Origin: Bryum argenteum | Taxonomy: Eukaryota > Streptophyta > Bryopsida > Bryales > Bryaceae | DNA: 64,000 bases | Reading direction: 5' to 3' | NCBI GenBank assembly: GCA_037043015.1 | Contig: CM073321.1 | Coordinates: forward strand, 14,082,001 to 14,146,000 | In this document: positions 45,517-58,864 of the stretch, in pieces | Numbering within the stretch: the first letter of the stretch is position 1 | How the letters are laid out: each line of letters starts with the position of its first letter | Position numbers and translations under genes: made by a program | Notes under the pieces: generated by a model | Database searches by the model: none | Told to the model about the DNA's origin: nothing | What the model saw: the letters and a program-made list of their open reading frames with translations, nothing else

Positions 45517-48249
45517 ATTAAGGACTCCAGACTTTTAAATTTTGTTGAGCTTCTCTCTGTACAGGCTTATGATAAATTTTGTTGGTGGACTGCTCCCCGG
45601 TTCAGCAACCATTTCTGGACAGTGCGAAACCCACTTTATACACACTTAACAATCCTGTAGTCCATTGAATCAATGTGGCCCATATATACTCTCTTATATG
45701 GAGAATAAATGCACATATTTTCTACTACTTTTCTGTCACCTGCAACGTTGCACTTATCATATTGCCGTTGTGAACCTCATACTACTCTAACACATATGAC
45801 AACCACAAAGGTTTGTAGCACGATACAAATTCAGAATGTGACTAGTACTGTGAACTCTGCTTACTCGTAACACCTAATTTCCTACTGGACCTACGAACCT
45901 CTTTTGCCGGAAGTTGATCATTGCTTTGTCCATGCTCCACAAGAAGGCTCTACCGTTACAAATAAAATCAGCAAAATTTAATCCTCGAGAAATTTCTATG
46001 CATGCATTTCTATTTTCATCATTACTGTATCATGTTAGGAGTTCTACATCAACAAATCATCAAGATGGATTTCGGTGAACGAATGTACTTCGATTTTTAG
46101 ACTTATCTGATATCATTATGAAATCCACCATGATTGGAACGGGTATTGATTCCTATGCTAGAAACAAGTCAAACAGTGCAATGGGGACTACGAACATACC
46201 GAAGAAGCGACCATGTCGTGTTCTGCTGCTTTGGACTCCCTTGCCACACACTACAATAGGGATGCAATACTTCAGTTCTGTGTTACGACCTCCTCGGTGA
46301 AAATGAACTCTACTTGCGGACTATGGATTACTGAATGTTTGACCAATTATTCTACAACCCCACCATTATGAATGCTATGGAATAAAGACAAATACAATTA
46401 AAATGGACTACTTTTGGACTACTAAAGCAAAATGCTCAAAAGGAGCAAGAGATGCTTGAACTTCCTTCTATTACTTACCTCTCTTGACATTACCAATGCA
46501 ATTATGAAATCCACTACAATCTTGAAGATTTTGTATGAGATATGGTAAAACCTAGGAGAATGTGCCGCCAAAACATACCTCCATCCCTTGGTTGTCCTCC
46601 GGTACTACGGACCTCCCAGCGTCAATCTGTAAAAGGAATGCAGTGTAAGAACAAGACGTTGCTATAACAATATTCACAGAATGATCTCTTTTCTTACCGT
46701 GATAATTCAATCAATGACGAAGTTTCATTCAACCGCGCAACTTTCATGTAAAACACACCAAGACAAAAGACATAAAATAGTCAAACTATTGACTATGATA
46801 CTGAAATGATGGAACAGACTACAAAGAGATTATCTCTCTTGTACATTACTTTCTTGTATGCCTAGCTCGTGCATTGAAAGATTCTCGTTATGAGCATTAC
46901 TTGGTTGTGGTTCTGGCACTCTGTGAGAGCCTGAGAGCGCTCTCTTGTTTAAATGTTGTTAATAATGACTTTTATTAATGAAGTGTTTGCAAACCATGAC
47001 ATCTTGAGGTAAATTGATGAATATACAATGATTTAGTTTTGAATGCAATTTGTATATTAGGGGTTAGTTGTTGCAAGGCCTTTGATGGGACATTTAAGAC
47101 TAATTTAAGCTTTAGGGTGTGGAAGGACTAGAGGAGAAAAAATTCTCCCTAGTGGATCCAATTGATGATGGAGAAGAACTAGAGGAGGAAAAATTCCCCC
47201 TAGTGAATCCTAAATTAGAAATAGGGTTAGTTGCTTAAATTAGAATTGAGCGTTTTACCATGGGCTTTGTACATCTAGTCTTTGATGTCCATGTTGTGTT
47301 TGAAATTTTATTGTTGTAAGTCTCATCCATCTAACCTTGTGGTAGCATGTGAGGCTACATCCATTGATGAAGTGGTTGATGGAATGGAGGCTTGAAGGAT
47401 GGAGCGCGTGAAGTAGTGACGAAATTTATCCAGTAAGACCTTAGTTGGGGCTTTGAGCCTTGGTAGGGTTAGGGTGAGCCGCCTCTTCGGCGGGTCCATA
47501 TTTTGTACTTAAGAGCTTGTTTGCAAGCTCTCTACAATCAAACCTTCCTCTTCTTGTTTGTATCTTGATTCATCTTGTTTGTCTACCTCTTCTTTTTGTA
47601 ATGCTTAGTTGATAGGAGAAGGAGGGCCGAGGGCCTCCTTCTCTCTAATATTGATCTCCCCTTCCATGCTAGTAGTGATTGCCTTGAGTGTGTGATGTCT
47701 TCTCTTGTACCTCTCAGTTTTTCCCCCGTCAGTCCCTCGGTTTTTGTCCAAACAAATCAAGACTTGAAATGATGGTAGAACTCTTCAGTAGCTTTCCATT
47801 GATATATGGCTTGTCCGATTCCAAGTTGTAGGGAGGGAGATACACCCCTCCAAAGCTAAGGGTGTTGAAGGGTAACCGCTGCCGGCAGTAGGAAAAACAG
47901 CCCCAGGTATTTGGTAATCAGTCCTAGGTTTCTGGTCCTATGATTCTGAGATTTTGAGGGTGAGTGCAAAATTGACTTAGCTTTCTAAAAAGCTAAGGCA
48001 CGCCCCAATCGGAGCTAGGATGGAGAAATGGCAAGCCAAAAACCGAGGAGGGCTCAAAGGGAGGCCGGCGGCGGTTTTCATCTTCTTCTCTCCCTTGCTC
48101 CTTGTCTTCTCCTTGCCTCCTCTTGTCTCTTCCTCTTTCCTTCATGTGTTGTTCTTGTTAATCTCCTTGTGACCAAAGGCCACCTCCATGGTGGATTTTT
48201 GGCTCACACACTCCTTCGGGTCCCATTGTTGTGCCCGTCACTGAAATAG
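45517..48249. other. CACTA-2 interior with no supported gene
   Basis: AT-rich to about 47050. At 47110-47210 a block with ACTAGAGGAG and AATTC(T/C)CCCTAGTG is duplicated about 54 bp apart. The 47050-48250 stretch is GC-richer with runs such as GAAGGAGGGCCGAGGGCCTC and could be an inserted LTR, but no matching ends or target duplication were found. A minus-strand tail of the TNPA-type gene may reach 48250. Confidence 0.35.
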
Positions 48250-50326
48250 AAGGTTGTCGTCCCTCAAGTGCCGCGATTCTCTCGAGCAATTTCAGAATAA
48301 CTGGATTAGACGCTAAACCGCCACAGCCGAAATATTGTTTTCTCCCCTTGATCCGGTGTTAAGAGTAGGAGTAGGAGCTCTATTGGCACTAATGTGCTGG
48401 CTTGGATCTCCTGAACCACCTGCTGTTGTATGATACTTCTTGTCATCACTCCTCTCCTTGTTCGTATCTCTGCATGCGTCACTTTCACTTCCCGCTTGAA
48501 ATGGGAGCGTTGGTGCTATGTTAGTGTTATGCATGACATTGTCTTGAACTTTATTTTTCTTTGAACGCCCACCATGTCCCTTATCCCTAGATCCGGAGAT
48601 CGTCTTAGGGGCTTCCTCAATCCGATCCGGAGATCGTCTTAGGCGCTTCCTCAATCTCGCCCGCACCCCACCTCTCCTGATGGACCGGTTCTACCAAAGT
48701 TCACCCTGCTGGCGTTTGCCCTACAGCAGTTCTCTTGCTTCTTTAGGGTTGTTGGGTTCTGCAATTCCCTTTAGAGCGAGCGCCACGTGCGGTCTGAAAC
48801 ATCATCCGGTTTTGGCTCGTTCATTCGGATTTTCTTCCACAACTCCGCCCTCCTCAACGTAACTCCACGTGCTATGGTCGCCTTCACGAACTCCCATTTG
48901 ATTGGATGTTGATATTCCCATGTGTGCTGGATCCAGTCTGAAATTTCAAAAAGAGCACTGTGAGGCTGCTTGTTTATCACTCCAATTGCTGGGTCTAGTT
49001 TTCTCGACAGCAACTTCATTTCCTTCGTCCAATCACCGACCCCACAGCCGTATGGTATTTGACTGACCGGCTCCACAAGTAAGTAATGCCTAGGGAGTCC
49101 TGCTCTATGACGCAGATCCCCTTCCCTCTCCAGAGCCCTCTTCGCGTGTCTCCGTTCCTTTCTTTTTTCAGCTTCATTTTGGTTTCCAAGGGTAGCCTGC
49201 AGTACGCGCGTTTCAGGTTCATGTAGCTGCTCCTCCACGTCTTCGACATCTTCTCCATCGTCCTCGTATTCAGAGGCACTATTGTCACTGTTGCCTGTGT
49301 CGTTGTCATTGTTGTAAAACGAGTATGTGGACTGTTGTTGGTGCCTTGCTGAAACGGACTGTCGACCTCTCCTATCATGACTATGTATACGAACTCCGTC
49401 ATAATCCTGCTAGCGGCCAATGATTTACAACTCAACATTTGTCATTGGTCATGCTCTTCCGAACACTGTAAAACCATGCCCTAGCGTCAAAGTAGTAAAG
49501 GAAATTACGAGCAAGTCTACAGTCTACATACCAAATACATGATACGGAATTTATTTTTAAAAACCCGATGTGCACACAAAACATTTGCTTACAATTCGTG
49601 GTGTTTGTGATTGGCGTCTACTGGCATGTTTGCGTGGACTGTTTGATGTCCCACCGGTTGGGCTTAGTTGTCCTTGATCATCTCGTAGTCGTCGTGGAAT
49701 AGCCCGGTGGTCACGCCTCTCTGTGAAAACAAAGCAAACATCCAGAAAAGGTACATGAAGATGTTAAGTACATTGTGGTTGCACGCATCCTACATCGATG
49801 AGATCCATGACAGTCAATTTCCAAAGCAATTTATAAGAGCACATGTTTATCATGTAAATTTGGCCTTACCTTGTAAAGCTAAATTGCTTTCAGGTGTTTT
49901 AGTATGTTCATCTTCATCACACCTAGACTTCCTGTGTTGTTCAACTACTCGTCTTGGCGGTGGTGTACATCTTGTAGATGTACTCCGTGCCATGTTCGTC
50001 GCGTGCTCTGGCATTTTCTCGGCTATGTGTGAAGTGTTCGATAGAACTCTGGATCTGCTTGAATGAATCCGTCGAGGTTGCACAGGATTTGGGGGAAGGT
50101 TTGCCGTTTGTACCATTGTTGCGCAAGGTGAGGATGTTGGGCCTCTGCTGTTGGACAACACTTGACTTGCAATTGTGTGAGGCTTGGATTCCTCATTTGA
50201 TGCACCTCGATCTGAGGGCTGAGCTCCACTTCTTTGAACTATAACTCCTTGAGCTTGTTGTTTGTCCTTCCCTCTAGAGATGCGATGATTCTCATCAGCA
50301 GGTGTTTGATCTTCATTAGACGGCAT
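48250..50326 (-). pseudogene. CACTA-2 TNPA-type protein, decayed
   Basis: Minus-strand exons 50326-49870, 49720-49593 and 49406-about 48771 join in phase (GTAAGG and GTAAGC donors). The first two are low-complexity and basic. The third has an acidic block, a coiled coil (NQNEAEKRKERRHAKRALER) and the conserved domain with ISDWIQHTWEYQHPIKWEFV. It meets TAA at 48773-48771 just after RTWRSL, where family members continue. Beyond it RELQNPTTLKKQE and LRKRLRRSPDRIEEAP look homologous but out of frame. A 33-34 bp tandem duplication (about 48587-48655, GATCCGGAGATCGTCTTAGG) adds a further disruption. Confidence 0.6.
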
Positions 50327-51927
50327 TTGAACGTTCCACTGGGCAAAATTCTCAGTTCCTCTACCAGATCTACGAGAGTAGACCCTTTCCTGCCATAATC
50401 AAAACATGGGATTAATCACCTCAGTTCATATATACACATGAGGAAGGAAATCCTATTAAACTCCATGAGGCTAGGGCCTCTTAACACTAGGTTTCATCTG
50501 CCCAACCCAACTTAAGGGAATTCTCGTACCCCAGTACCCCCTCATTCAATATTCAAGCCCGCATATAATCCATCAATCCAGTCAGTCACATAAAAAGTGT
50601 CAACCTTGTAATTTGGTGATGAATCTCCCATCAGAATATGGAATGATAAGTTGTGTGGTACTTGGATGTGATGCCACTGCCTGTGAGCTGCCCTGCCTGC
50701 CAATGACACTGATATGCATTGCCCACCTCAGCCCAAGCCTAAGTTACTAAACTATTGGATTGATCAATATTCATGTAAGTGTCCTTTGTTTGTTTCTTTT
50801 TGTCTGCAGTATCTATGCCATGCCATGCCACTCCACTCCGTGAGGCTAGGGCCTCTTTCCACTGGGTTTCATCAGCCCAGCCCTACTTAAGGATATTGTC
50901 GTACTCCAGTACCCCTCTCTCAATATGTTGCCTGCATATAACCCATCAAACCCACTGCTGTGCGGTGTGCACCTTGGATATCATCTTTTGTCCTTGAACA
51001 AATGGAACATTATTGTTGTTTGCTGTTCATATGTTCATATGTATTTGTTGTTTGCTTTTCAAACCATAACTGTTCTTTGTTCAAGAAATTAACGTGTTGC
51101 AGTTGCATGACCATGATGATGACCATGACCGGCATGTACCACGTAGCTTTCTCTAGACTCTATTGAAACTAGAAAGGGCCCAGTAGCGTACAATCACTCA
51201 TAAAACAGCCCTCTTCTCTCGACCCCATTTAGATATCTAGTGCACGTTTTGTGCAGCCCTTTACTCCACCAAAAGAAACAAAAATGTTCAAGAAGATGAG
51301 GTGCTGCTGCTGCTGCTCCGGCTGTGCCCTTTTGCAGAGTCAATATTCAAGTAAAAAGACCAAATTACATAAAGGATGCTAGACGATCAAGTAACAGAAC
51401 TCCCTTGAACATAAGAAGCTAATTAGAATTAAAGAAAACTCACTATCAAGGTAAAGAATAATACCCTCAGAGCATTCTAAATAATTTGCCCTCCAATTTT
51501 CTGGTCGAAGTTAGCAGCTTGAACCTTCTCAAGCTCCCGAGAAGCATACGACAAAGCAACGCCTCCGCCTAGTGCAACGAGAATGAATACCAACTTAAAT
51601 TACAGACAAAAGTAGGAAAATAACCACTGAAGATTGAGCATGCTGTCTTCGATATCAGCTAAAAGAGATCTTGTATGTCACCGTATACTTCGTTACGTAT
51701 ACTTCGTTACGTGAAAAGACTCGAAAAGGGCCTTTGAGAAACATACCAGGTACGATACCCTCCTCAACAACAGCCTTTGTAGCATTCAATGCATCCGTTA
51801 CGCGGTCCTTCTTCTCATTTACTTCAACCTCACTAGCTCCCCCAATCTGAAATTACGAAGCAGAGACCCTCAATACTACAAAACATGAAAGAGATAAGCC
51901 TCCTCATATTGAACTGCATACTTACAA
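50327..51927. other. Intron-like and spacer sequence in CACTA-2
   Basis: No supported gene. A motif GTGAGGCTAGGGCCTCTT with a following CCAGTACCCC(C/T)CTC recurs at about 50465 and 50838, a diverged direct repeat of roughly 100 bp. A CTG trinucleotide run lies near 51305. Confidence 0.35.
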
Positions 51928-51974
51928 CTACTTAAAGTACAGAGGACCGTGACCGTGACCCAGAGGCTGAAAAC

Positions 51975-52407
51975 TCACGTATGAGGTGTTCGTTGACGAG
52001 GAAGATTCTCCGGTAGTGTTGTTGTCTGCTGGCACCCACGTGTCTCGGGTATCATCCGAGTCTTCACTACTTTCCACTGAAAGGTCTGTAAATTCACTTT
52101 CGGATCTCCCCTTGGTACAAGAAAACTTGTCCTCTTCTGACTCCTGGGAATGGGAGCTTCCTGAATAGCTGTAATCTTCGTCGTCGTTATCTTGCACCGA
52201 CTTGCAGCCGTTGTTTTCCGATAAACCGACAACGTCGTGTTCTCCACTGCTTGATGTAGCACTCTTCTTCTTTGGATTGGGATGCTGCCGGGTTCCTCCT
52301 ATACTTCCGGCACTCTCAGAAGTCCATCGCGAACATAAAGATGGCGTTCTAATTTCTCCTGTCATAAGCGCAGTTTTGGCTTCATGCAGAGCTTGTTCAT
52401 TCTGCAC
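51975..52407 (-). CDS. Acidic Ser-rich exon, probably N-terminal part of the TNPA-type gene
   Basis: The open minus-strand frame has LHEAKTALMTGEIRTP, then alternating Ser/Asp/Glu stretches such as QDNDDEDYSYSGSSHSQESE. It ends near a TCAGCCTCTG/GTAC-type border around 51960. Composition and orientation fit an upstream exon of the gene at 48250-50326, but the join was not established. Confidence 0.35.
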
Positions 52408-53522
52408 TGAATACCTTCACAAACACACATAGTCTATAGTTTAGAAGTCCACTCAGAATGACCCTCAACGTACAAATGTGAGCGTCTTCCGTGTCAACGT
52501 ACAATAAAGGACCTTCACAGTCATCTAACATCCGCATTTGACTCTAACTCTCGAACACTTCTAGACCTACGCTTTAGAAAAGTTGCAATCACCTACTTTG
52601 GAAACAGATCTCAATACAAGCAACATTTCATCGCTCACTACCTGACAATGAGCATTGTATCTAAACGTGCTCGTGATTAGGTCGATAACTGAAAACAATT
52701 GCACTGCGATGGAGTCAGCTAGAGTTCCTCCAACTTGCAAGTGCACAAGTAACTACATACGACCATCCAGCCTGTGAAAGAGTTCAGCAACGACGCCCTA
52801 GCCGTCAAACACCAAGGGCTCCAAAAACAATTGCAACATTGACAGAGGGCATGGAGATGGAGAGAATTGACAACGACGATGAATGGGATGTACGGACTTC
52901 CAAATTTGGGCAGCTATCTCCGTTCTGATGCTATTTCATTCGTACCAAATATCACTGCTTCTTTCACAAACTGCTCTTTCTAACTCTGCAAAGTTGTGGC
53001 GAATTTGTCAGCGGAGAGGAAGATATCAAACAACCACATTGCGCTGGAGTAGAGGCACTAAAGCGTGAGCGTACAGTGGAGGCAAGCGGATGAGCAAAAA
53101 AAAGTAGAGAGCGGATGTAAAGGAATGGAGTTCGGTCACAAAAAGTGACACTGCAGCCTCGTTCTTCAAGTCCAGTATGTCCTTGCTCTCATTTTCTGTC
53201 ATTAAAGCTGTCTTGGTTAGACGTCTATGTCAACATCTTCTCATATCATTACCTGGATTGTAACGAAGTATTTTCAGGATTTCTCAAAATCTAAGTACTG
53301 GCTTTTTCTTCTGGTTTTTGCTAATTGGTTGAGCGTTTCCGTGATTAGTGGAAACAAGCATGATGCATACATTCTAATTTACTAACCACAAGTTGCTGGT
53401 CTACATTAAGTTATGTCTTTGAATGACTGTGCTTGATAGTGAATTTTTGAATGTGCTGAAGTTACAGCTTCTCTAGCCCGTCTTCCTGCTCCTGTAGCCC
53501 CTCCTCCTGTTTGTCACTCTAT
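52408..53522. other. Spacer in CACTA-2, no gene seen
   Basis: No supported frame. It may contain the promoter of the minus-strand TNPA-type gene. Confidence 0.3.
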
Positions 53523-53572
53523 GAATCTGCGTTCAAATGGTAAGTATGAATTTGCGTTCAAATGGTAAGTCC
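53523..53572. repeat. 25-bp tandem duplication carrying a splice donor
   Basis: Units 53523-53547 and 53548-53572 each contain GCGTTCAAATGGTAAGT. A donor-like GGTAAGT is thus present twice just before the TL15 fragment. Confidence 0.8.
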
Positions 53573-53579
53573 ACAGCTG

Positions 53580-54127
53580 TTCAAGATGTTGGGCGCTAGC
53601 TTCTTCGACTCAGACTTAACTAGTATTGCGAACCCACCAACTCCTAGGGCTCATGTTCACATACCTTTTCTTCTGTGATTGCTCAAAGTTGGAGATCTTT
53701 ATCGTATCTTTTCAATCAGGTGCATATTGAGGGTTTACTCAGTTAGTATCAAAATCGTATTGAGTGTGCTCTTGAATGTGTGGTTGTAGGAGCCAATCTC
53801 ACTGATGCAGACCTGCGAGGATGTGACTTCTCCCTAGCAAACGTGCAGAAGGTGAGACTTTGTTCTCATAGGGGTTCAACTTTCTTATCCTGCGGAGTGA
53901 GATTAATTGCACTTTTCTGAACCATTAGCAACATACTTCAGATTCCACCATCTTTGTACTAAACATAATATTGAGGTGTGAGGTTGTAGGCTTAGAATAT
54001 TAAATCTTCTTGCACGGGTTTCTGATTTACGCAACGGGTCTGCAGGCTAACCTTACGAATGCCAATCTGGAGGGAGCGTTAGTTACAGGCAACACGTCCT
54101 TCAAGAACACCATCATCACCGGTGCCG
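53580..54127 (+). pseudogene. Captured thylakoid lumenal TL15 pentapeptide gene fragment, three exons
   Basis: Exon pieces at about 53580-53624 (FKMLGASFFDSDLT), 53790-53851 (GANLTDADLRGCDFSLANVQ) and 54046-54127 (ANLTNANLEGALVTGNTSFK, then an ITGA end) are separated by ordinary GT-AG introns and join in phase. The A(N/D)LxxA pentapeptide pattern and the phrases GASFFD, SLANV, LTNANLEG and VTGNTSFK match, from memory, the plant thylakoid lumenal 15 kDa protein (TL15, At2g44920-like). The transit peptide and the Cys-containing C-terminus are absent, and the first piece runs into stops. Introns are kept, so capture was from genomic DNA. It lies inside CACTA-2, on the TNPD strand. Confidence 0.8.
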
Positions 54128-55253
54128 GTATGTTCATATTTACTTTCCTTCACATTCTGTTCTATAAATGACTCAAAAAAATACTCCATTTGTCATGATT
54201 TTAAACTCAAACAATCACAATTTCGGTAGTTTTTTGAAGTACTGGGTTTCAACAACTATTTGTGTGAAGGAACTTTTACGTATTTGAGTAGGGTAGTGTC
54301 AGAATGTTTGTGAATTGATCAACATCAGGCTGATGAGGGATCCACCTGTTGAACAGATTTTATTGAAGTCGGCTGGAAGGATGATGGCGTGTTTTTGTTG
54401 TAATCAGGATAAAATTTAGAAAGAAGAAGCTAGCAAAGTGGCAATACAAGGTGACTAGAATGTGCCAGCTCCATTGCTCCGCTGCAATGCCTTGGTAAGA
54501 TTACCTATCTTAGCAATTCATTACTTAGCAAAAATTGTATTCTGCCATCTGGCTTGATTGAAGTGCGATCATGCTCTTTTAATTTGACGGGCAATTGTTT
54601 GTGTGGTAAGATTGACGTTGTGCATGTTGTACAAATGAGAGTGAATACTGTGAAGAAGACCGAGTTGATCTTTTATGGAGGGGAGTACTATAATGGTGAT
54701 TCAGTAAGTATGCGTTGGTTCTATTCTTGAATAAGAAAAATTATTATATCATGTATATATTGATCAAGTGTGAGAACGTTGTACATACTTCTTTTGATAG
54801 GGGACTTCTGATTGTGCTCATATAAAGGCGTAATTGTGCTATAGCATAGACGTTAAGCTTACTTGTTATTAATTACTCCTTTTCTGAGTTTCAGCATATT
54901 CTTTTTTTAACTTACTGAGTTCATGTAAGTGTACGTCCTGAATTGTGAAGGCTACCAATTTCCATTTCTTGAAATTCGTTTTCCACTTTCAAAATTCACA
55001 GGTGACATCTTTCACACATCGTACGTTCAGGAACGCTATCAGAGGAGGACAACAGTATTTGTGCATCCTGTTACTGAAGTAATAAACTTTTCTTGTACGT
55101 AATCAGGTATGCCCGTCTCTTGAATTTCTACTATACTAAATTAGCATATGCGCAAGATATGATACCGCTGGTCATCTTTTACAAAATTTTGTATTGTCGT
55201 TTTGGGACAACGTCACTTTGGAACTGTGTAAACAAGGATTCTATGTTGTTTTA
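54128..55253. other. Spacer between captured TL15 and TNPD gene
   Basis: No recognised gene. Short open stretches near 54600-54710 (TELIFYGGEYYNGDS) and 55015-55075 (YVQERYQRRTTVFVHPVTEV) have flanking splice-like signals and may be further captured pieces of unknown origin. Confidence 0.35.
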
Positions 55254-58200
55254 GGTATTAGAATGGTGAGGCCATCACGTCTTGGCGAGGCATACCACAT
55301 CGAGAGAGCATTGGCAGCTAGACTAGGAATCTCACGCTTTCCATGTGGATGCGAAAAATGCCACGGGTTTAAGACCCAGCTAGTTCTGACAGTGGAAAAA
55401 CACCATCACAAGTATGGACGCGACATCACATTGGAAGAGCCTCTTTTGATAAGTTTCATATTTCTATGAGACAAAATTGAGGAAGTGATGTGACTTATTC
55501 ATGTACTCCACAATGCATTGTTGATAAATAATTGGTTTTGTAATTTATTGTGGGAATGTGTAAGATAACTTCATTCAGTATTTTACTTAATTGTATGTTA
55601 TGTCATATAATTAGAAGGTGTTAGTAAATGCTTTCACATCAAATCCTCTAGCCTCAGGTAGTTTCTTCTGCGCAACTGAATGTGATTTTAAGTAATGATT
55701 TTTATGTGCACAAATTTATCTAAATGCGTCATTGAAATGTTTATCAACACTGATACATAGATGTTAGTTCATATTATAGACACTACCAATAACATGTTTA
55801 CATGTGTGGGCAGAGGGATCCTAACGAACATCTTCAACGACGACAAGAGTTTCCCCAAATTCACCATGAAGTTTCTACAGAAGTAGATGGATCAGAAGAA
55901 AGGGAGGATATGTATCTAGATGCAAAAGATTACGAGGAATTTCAAGGAGCCCTTCCCAATACAAACATCAACTTTGAAGAAATGGCGAAGAATTATTTTG
56001 CAAGGGCGGATGAAATTCACCGAGGCTTTGTTGAGGATGAGGATGAAGTATTGGATTTCGAAGACTTGTCCTCTGCAGAAGACGAACCTGACCAAACACC
56101 CGTGCTGGAGAGTGTACTATATGAATCTATTGAGCCATTGTTTCCGGGGTCCAGAATTACAAGGTTACAATTCAACGTCATACTCGTGTCTTTGTGTACG
56201 TTATTCTCTGTGAGCCACCATTTTTTGGATGAGATTTTGAGGTTCCTAAAATACGATGTGTTACCTCCGGAGAATAATTGCCCGAAATCATCATACGAGA
56301 TGAGAAGACTTCTGTTAAAATTGGGATTGTCACATGAGACAATATATTGTTGTAACTGTGGAAAAACCTTGTACTGGAAAGAGAATGCCAACCTAGATGC
56401 ATGTCCTGAATGCCATAAATGTAGGTATATCCGAGGGTCAAGTAATGTTCCCGTTAGAGTTTTGCGGTTTTTTTCAATCATAAAAAGATTGAGAAGGATG
56501 TTTTGTTGTCTGGAACTAGCGAAACATATGAGATGGCACAAAGAAAATCATTCACATGACGGGAAAATGAGATCAGTGGTTGACAGTGAACAATGGCAAT
56601 TCATTGAAGAAAGATTCCCTAGCTTTAGCAGGCAGGACAGAAATATTAGAATGGGCCTTGCGCTAGATGGAGTAAACCCACATAATCTACAGTCTTTCAA
56701 GCATTTCGTTTGGCCCGTCATGATAGTGTTATACAATCTTCCGCCGTACCTACTTACAAAACGTTTCTTCATTTGTTTATCTATGATTATACCGGGGCCA
56801 AGTTCTCCATCTGAGGCGACGATTGATGTATATTTACAGCCTCTAGTACATGAATTGAAGAAACTGTGGGTGGGGGTTGATGTTGTGGACATGTCTGAAC
56901 CAGTTGGACCAGTTGGAATTTCAAAATGCGTGGAATGCTAATATAGACAATCAATGATTATCGTGCATATATGTTAATTTCTGGTCAATCTGGGAAAGGA
57001 TATGTCGGATGTCCTATCTGCGGGGAGGAAACTTGTGCAGATCATTCAAGACACGCGCACAAGATGGTTTTTCTTGGAAACCGTAGGTGGCTTAGACACG
57101 ATCACCGTTGGAGGGCAGCCCGTGCAGCGTTCAACGGTCGTCCAAAGGTGCAAAGCAAGACAGACCAATGACGCCAGAGTTTGCTACATTGATCCATCGA
57201 TTTGTTTTAGACAACACGGATCACATGGAACCGTACAGAAGGTATGAGCCCTCATCAACGATTCTTAGCTTTTCTGTAGCTTTTGGGTATGTCGAAACAA
57301 CTCATCTACATGCTTTATTATCTTGAGTCTATAGTTAGTATATTAGTTATGTAGAGTCGTAGTTTAGGTAAATATTTGAAAATCACTAACCTAGGCCCAG
57401 CAACATGCGGTCTCTGTCAATATCGTCAATGTAATCTATCATTTTCACATGGTGCAAAAATATTCAATGGGGTCTAAATTAGCGCAGCATATTTTGTTTA
57501 TTGGGGACAGGAATTAAGTATGTGGTCAATATAATCAACCATTTTCACTGCCGGAAACGCCATGCTTGAAGTTGGACTGTCCCTTTAGAAAGTCATAACC
57601 GGTAGTAATAATATCAATGTTTATGTAAATAATTGTGTCATATGCATGACTTCTGGACAAAAATTACCAAGAAGCGGTAAGGGAACGAGAGCATGGGCGA
57701 GAGCAATACCGCCGTGCACAACGTCAAGGAGGAAGAAGAAATCGTTTTGTATTCCCTACTGAGCTCCAGCAACTACCATGTTTTGCCGATTGGGTGGAAG
57801 AAGAAGTAAGGCCGGAACAACAATCCGGTGCAACAGTGGATTCAACTGTCCTAGATACATCACGAGGTCCGTTACCTGTGGCTGCAGCTTACAAATCAAT
57901 GTATGCTTTTGGAAACCACTACAGGGTTTTGAGCTCTGAACAACCACTTAGGACTCGAGACAGTGGCGTTGCCGCCACATTTAGGCAAGTATGCAGGAAC
58001 TGAACCCGTGATAATAACCAAGTGAATGTAGATGTCGAGTACATAGGCCATATAGAGGAGATTTTAGAGTTGAATTATAGACGCCATTGTTTAGTGGTCC
58101 TAGTTTGTGATTTTGTAAAGGCTAATTATGTTGGAGAAAATGCTACGGTGAAGAAGGATAAATGGGGCTTTACATTAGCTAACTATGATAGGAGATTTGG

Positions 58201-58864
58201 TAGAGTCTGTAGAGATAGTTTTTTGTTTCCAAGGCATTGTGAACAAGTTTTTTATTCGGATGCAACGGAGGCTCCAGGGTGGAGGATAGTGTTAAGGAAA
58301 GAAGTAAGGGGTAGACAAATATTGCCTAAAAATGAGATAATTGAGGAGCCTGCATTATTTGAAATGGAGCGTGATAAAGAATGCGAAGGGTTAAGACCGG
58401 ATCGAGACGTTGGAGAGGACGGGCTACAACCAGCCAGTATGGGGGAGAACGTTTTACTGGAGCAGGTACTTATGCCAAATGGGGGAGGACGTGGGGGTTG
58501 TGGTCGAGGAGGCAGAGGCGGTAGGCAAGGAGGGAGGGCTGGTCGGAATGTTGAAGGAAGAGAGGAAAGACTTTCGAGTACTGACGAGGTCGAAAGAGAT
58601 GAAGATGGAGAACTTGACAGGCAGAATATGAATAATGCGATAAGAAGAGGTAGGAGAAGAAGAGTAGGACACGAGAACCATAGGAACAGAAATGTCATGC
58701 CTAGACATCAATCGGAGTCTGAATTGCAAAGCAACAGGATTACGAGCTCGCCAGAAGAAACAAGTAGTTATTATACTTCTTCTACCAAAACAGGATCAAG
58801 TTCTTCAGAGGGCAATGACAGAGACGAGGTACTGTTCCCATACATAATGTCATTTGACGTATAG
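55254..58864 (+). pseudogene. CACTA-2 TNPD-type (TNP2) transposase, decayed
   Basis: A GTTTTAG acceptor opens an exon (55254-about 55440) with a transposase-associated domain (FPCGCEKCHGF ... VEKHHHKYG). The exon about 55814-56930 has an acidic part, a zinc ribbon (CCNCGKTLYW, CPECHKCRYI) and the TNP2 core (LELAKHMRWHKENHSHDGKM, MGLALDGVNPH, WPVMIVLYNLPPYL, CLSMIIPGPSSPSEATIDVY). The frame then shifts near 56905. The family reading continues in another frame with TAG at 56944-56946 (Trp expected) and LISGQSGKGYVGCPICGEE, then AHKMVFLGNRRWLR. DUF4218 is largely missing. A C-terminal exon (58022-58864) has DUF4216 (EYIGHIEEILELNY, HCEQVFYSDATEAPGWRIVL) and a Gly/Arg-rich tail. Not functional. 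Confidence 0.85.

Noticed and set aside
47050-48250. Solo LTR inside CACTA-2
   Set aside because: The sequence has LTR-like composition, but I found no paired TG...CA ends with a target duplication.
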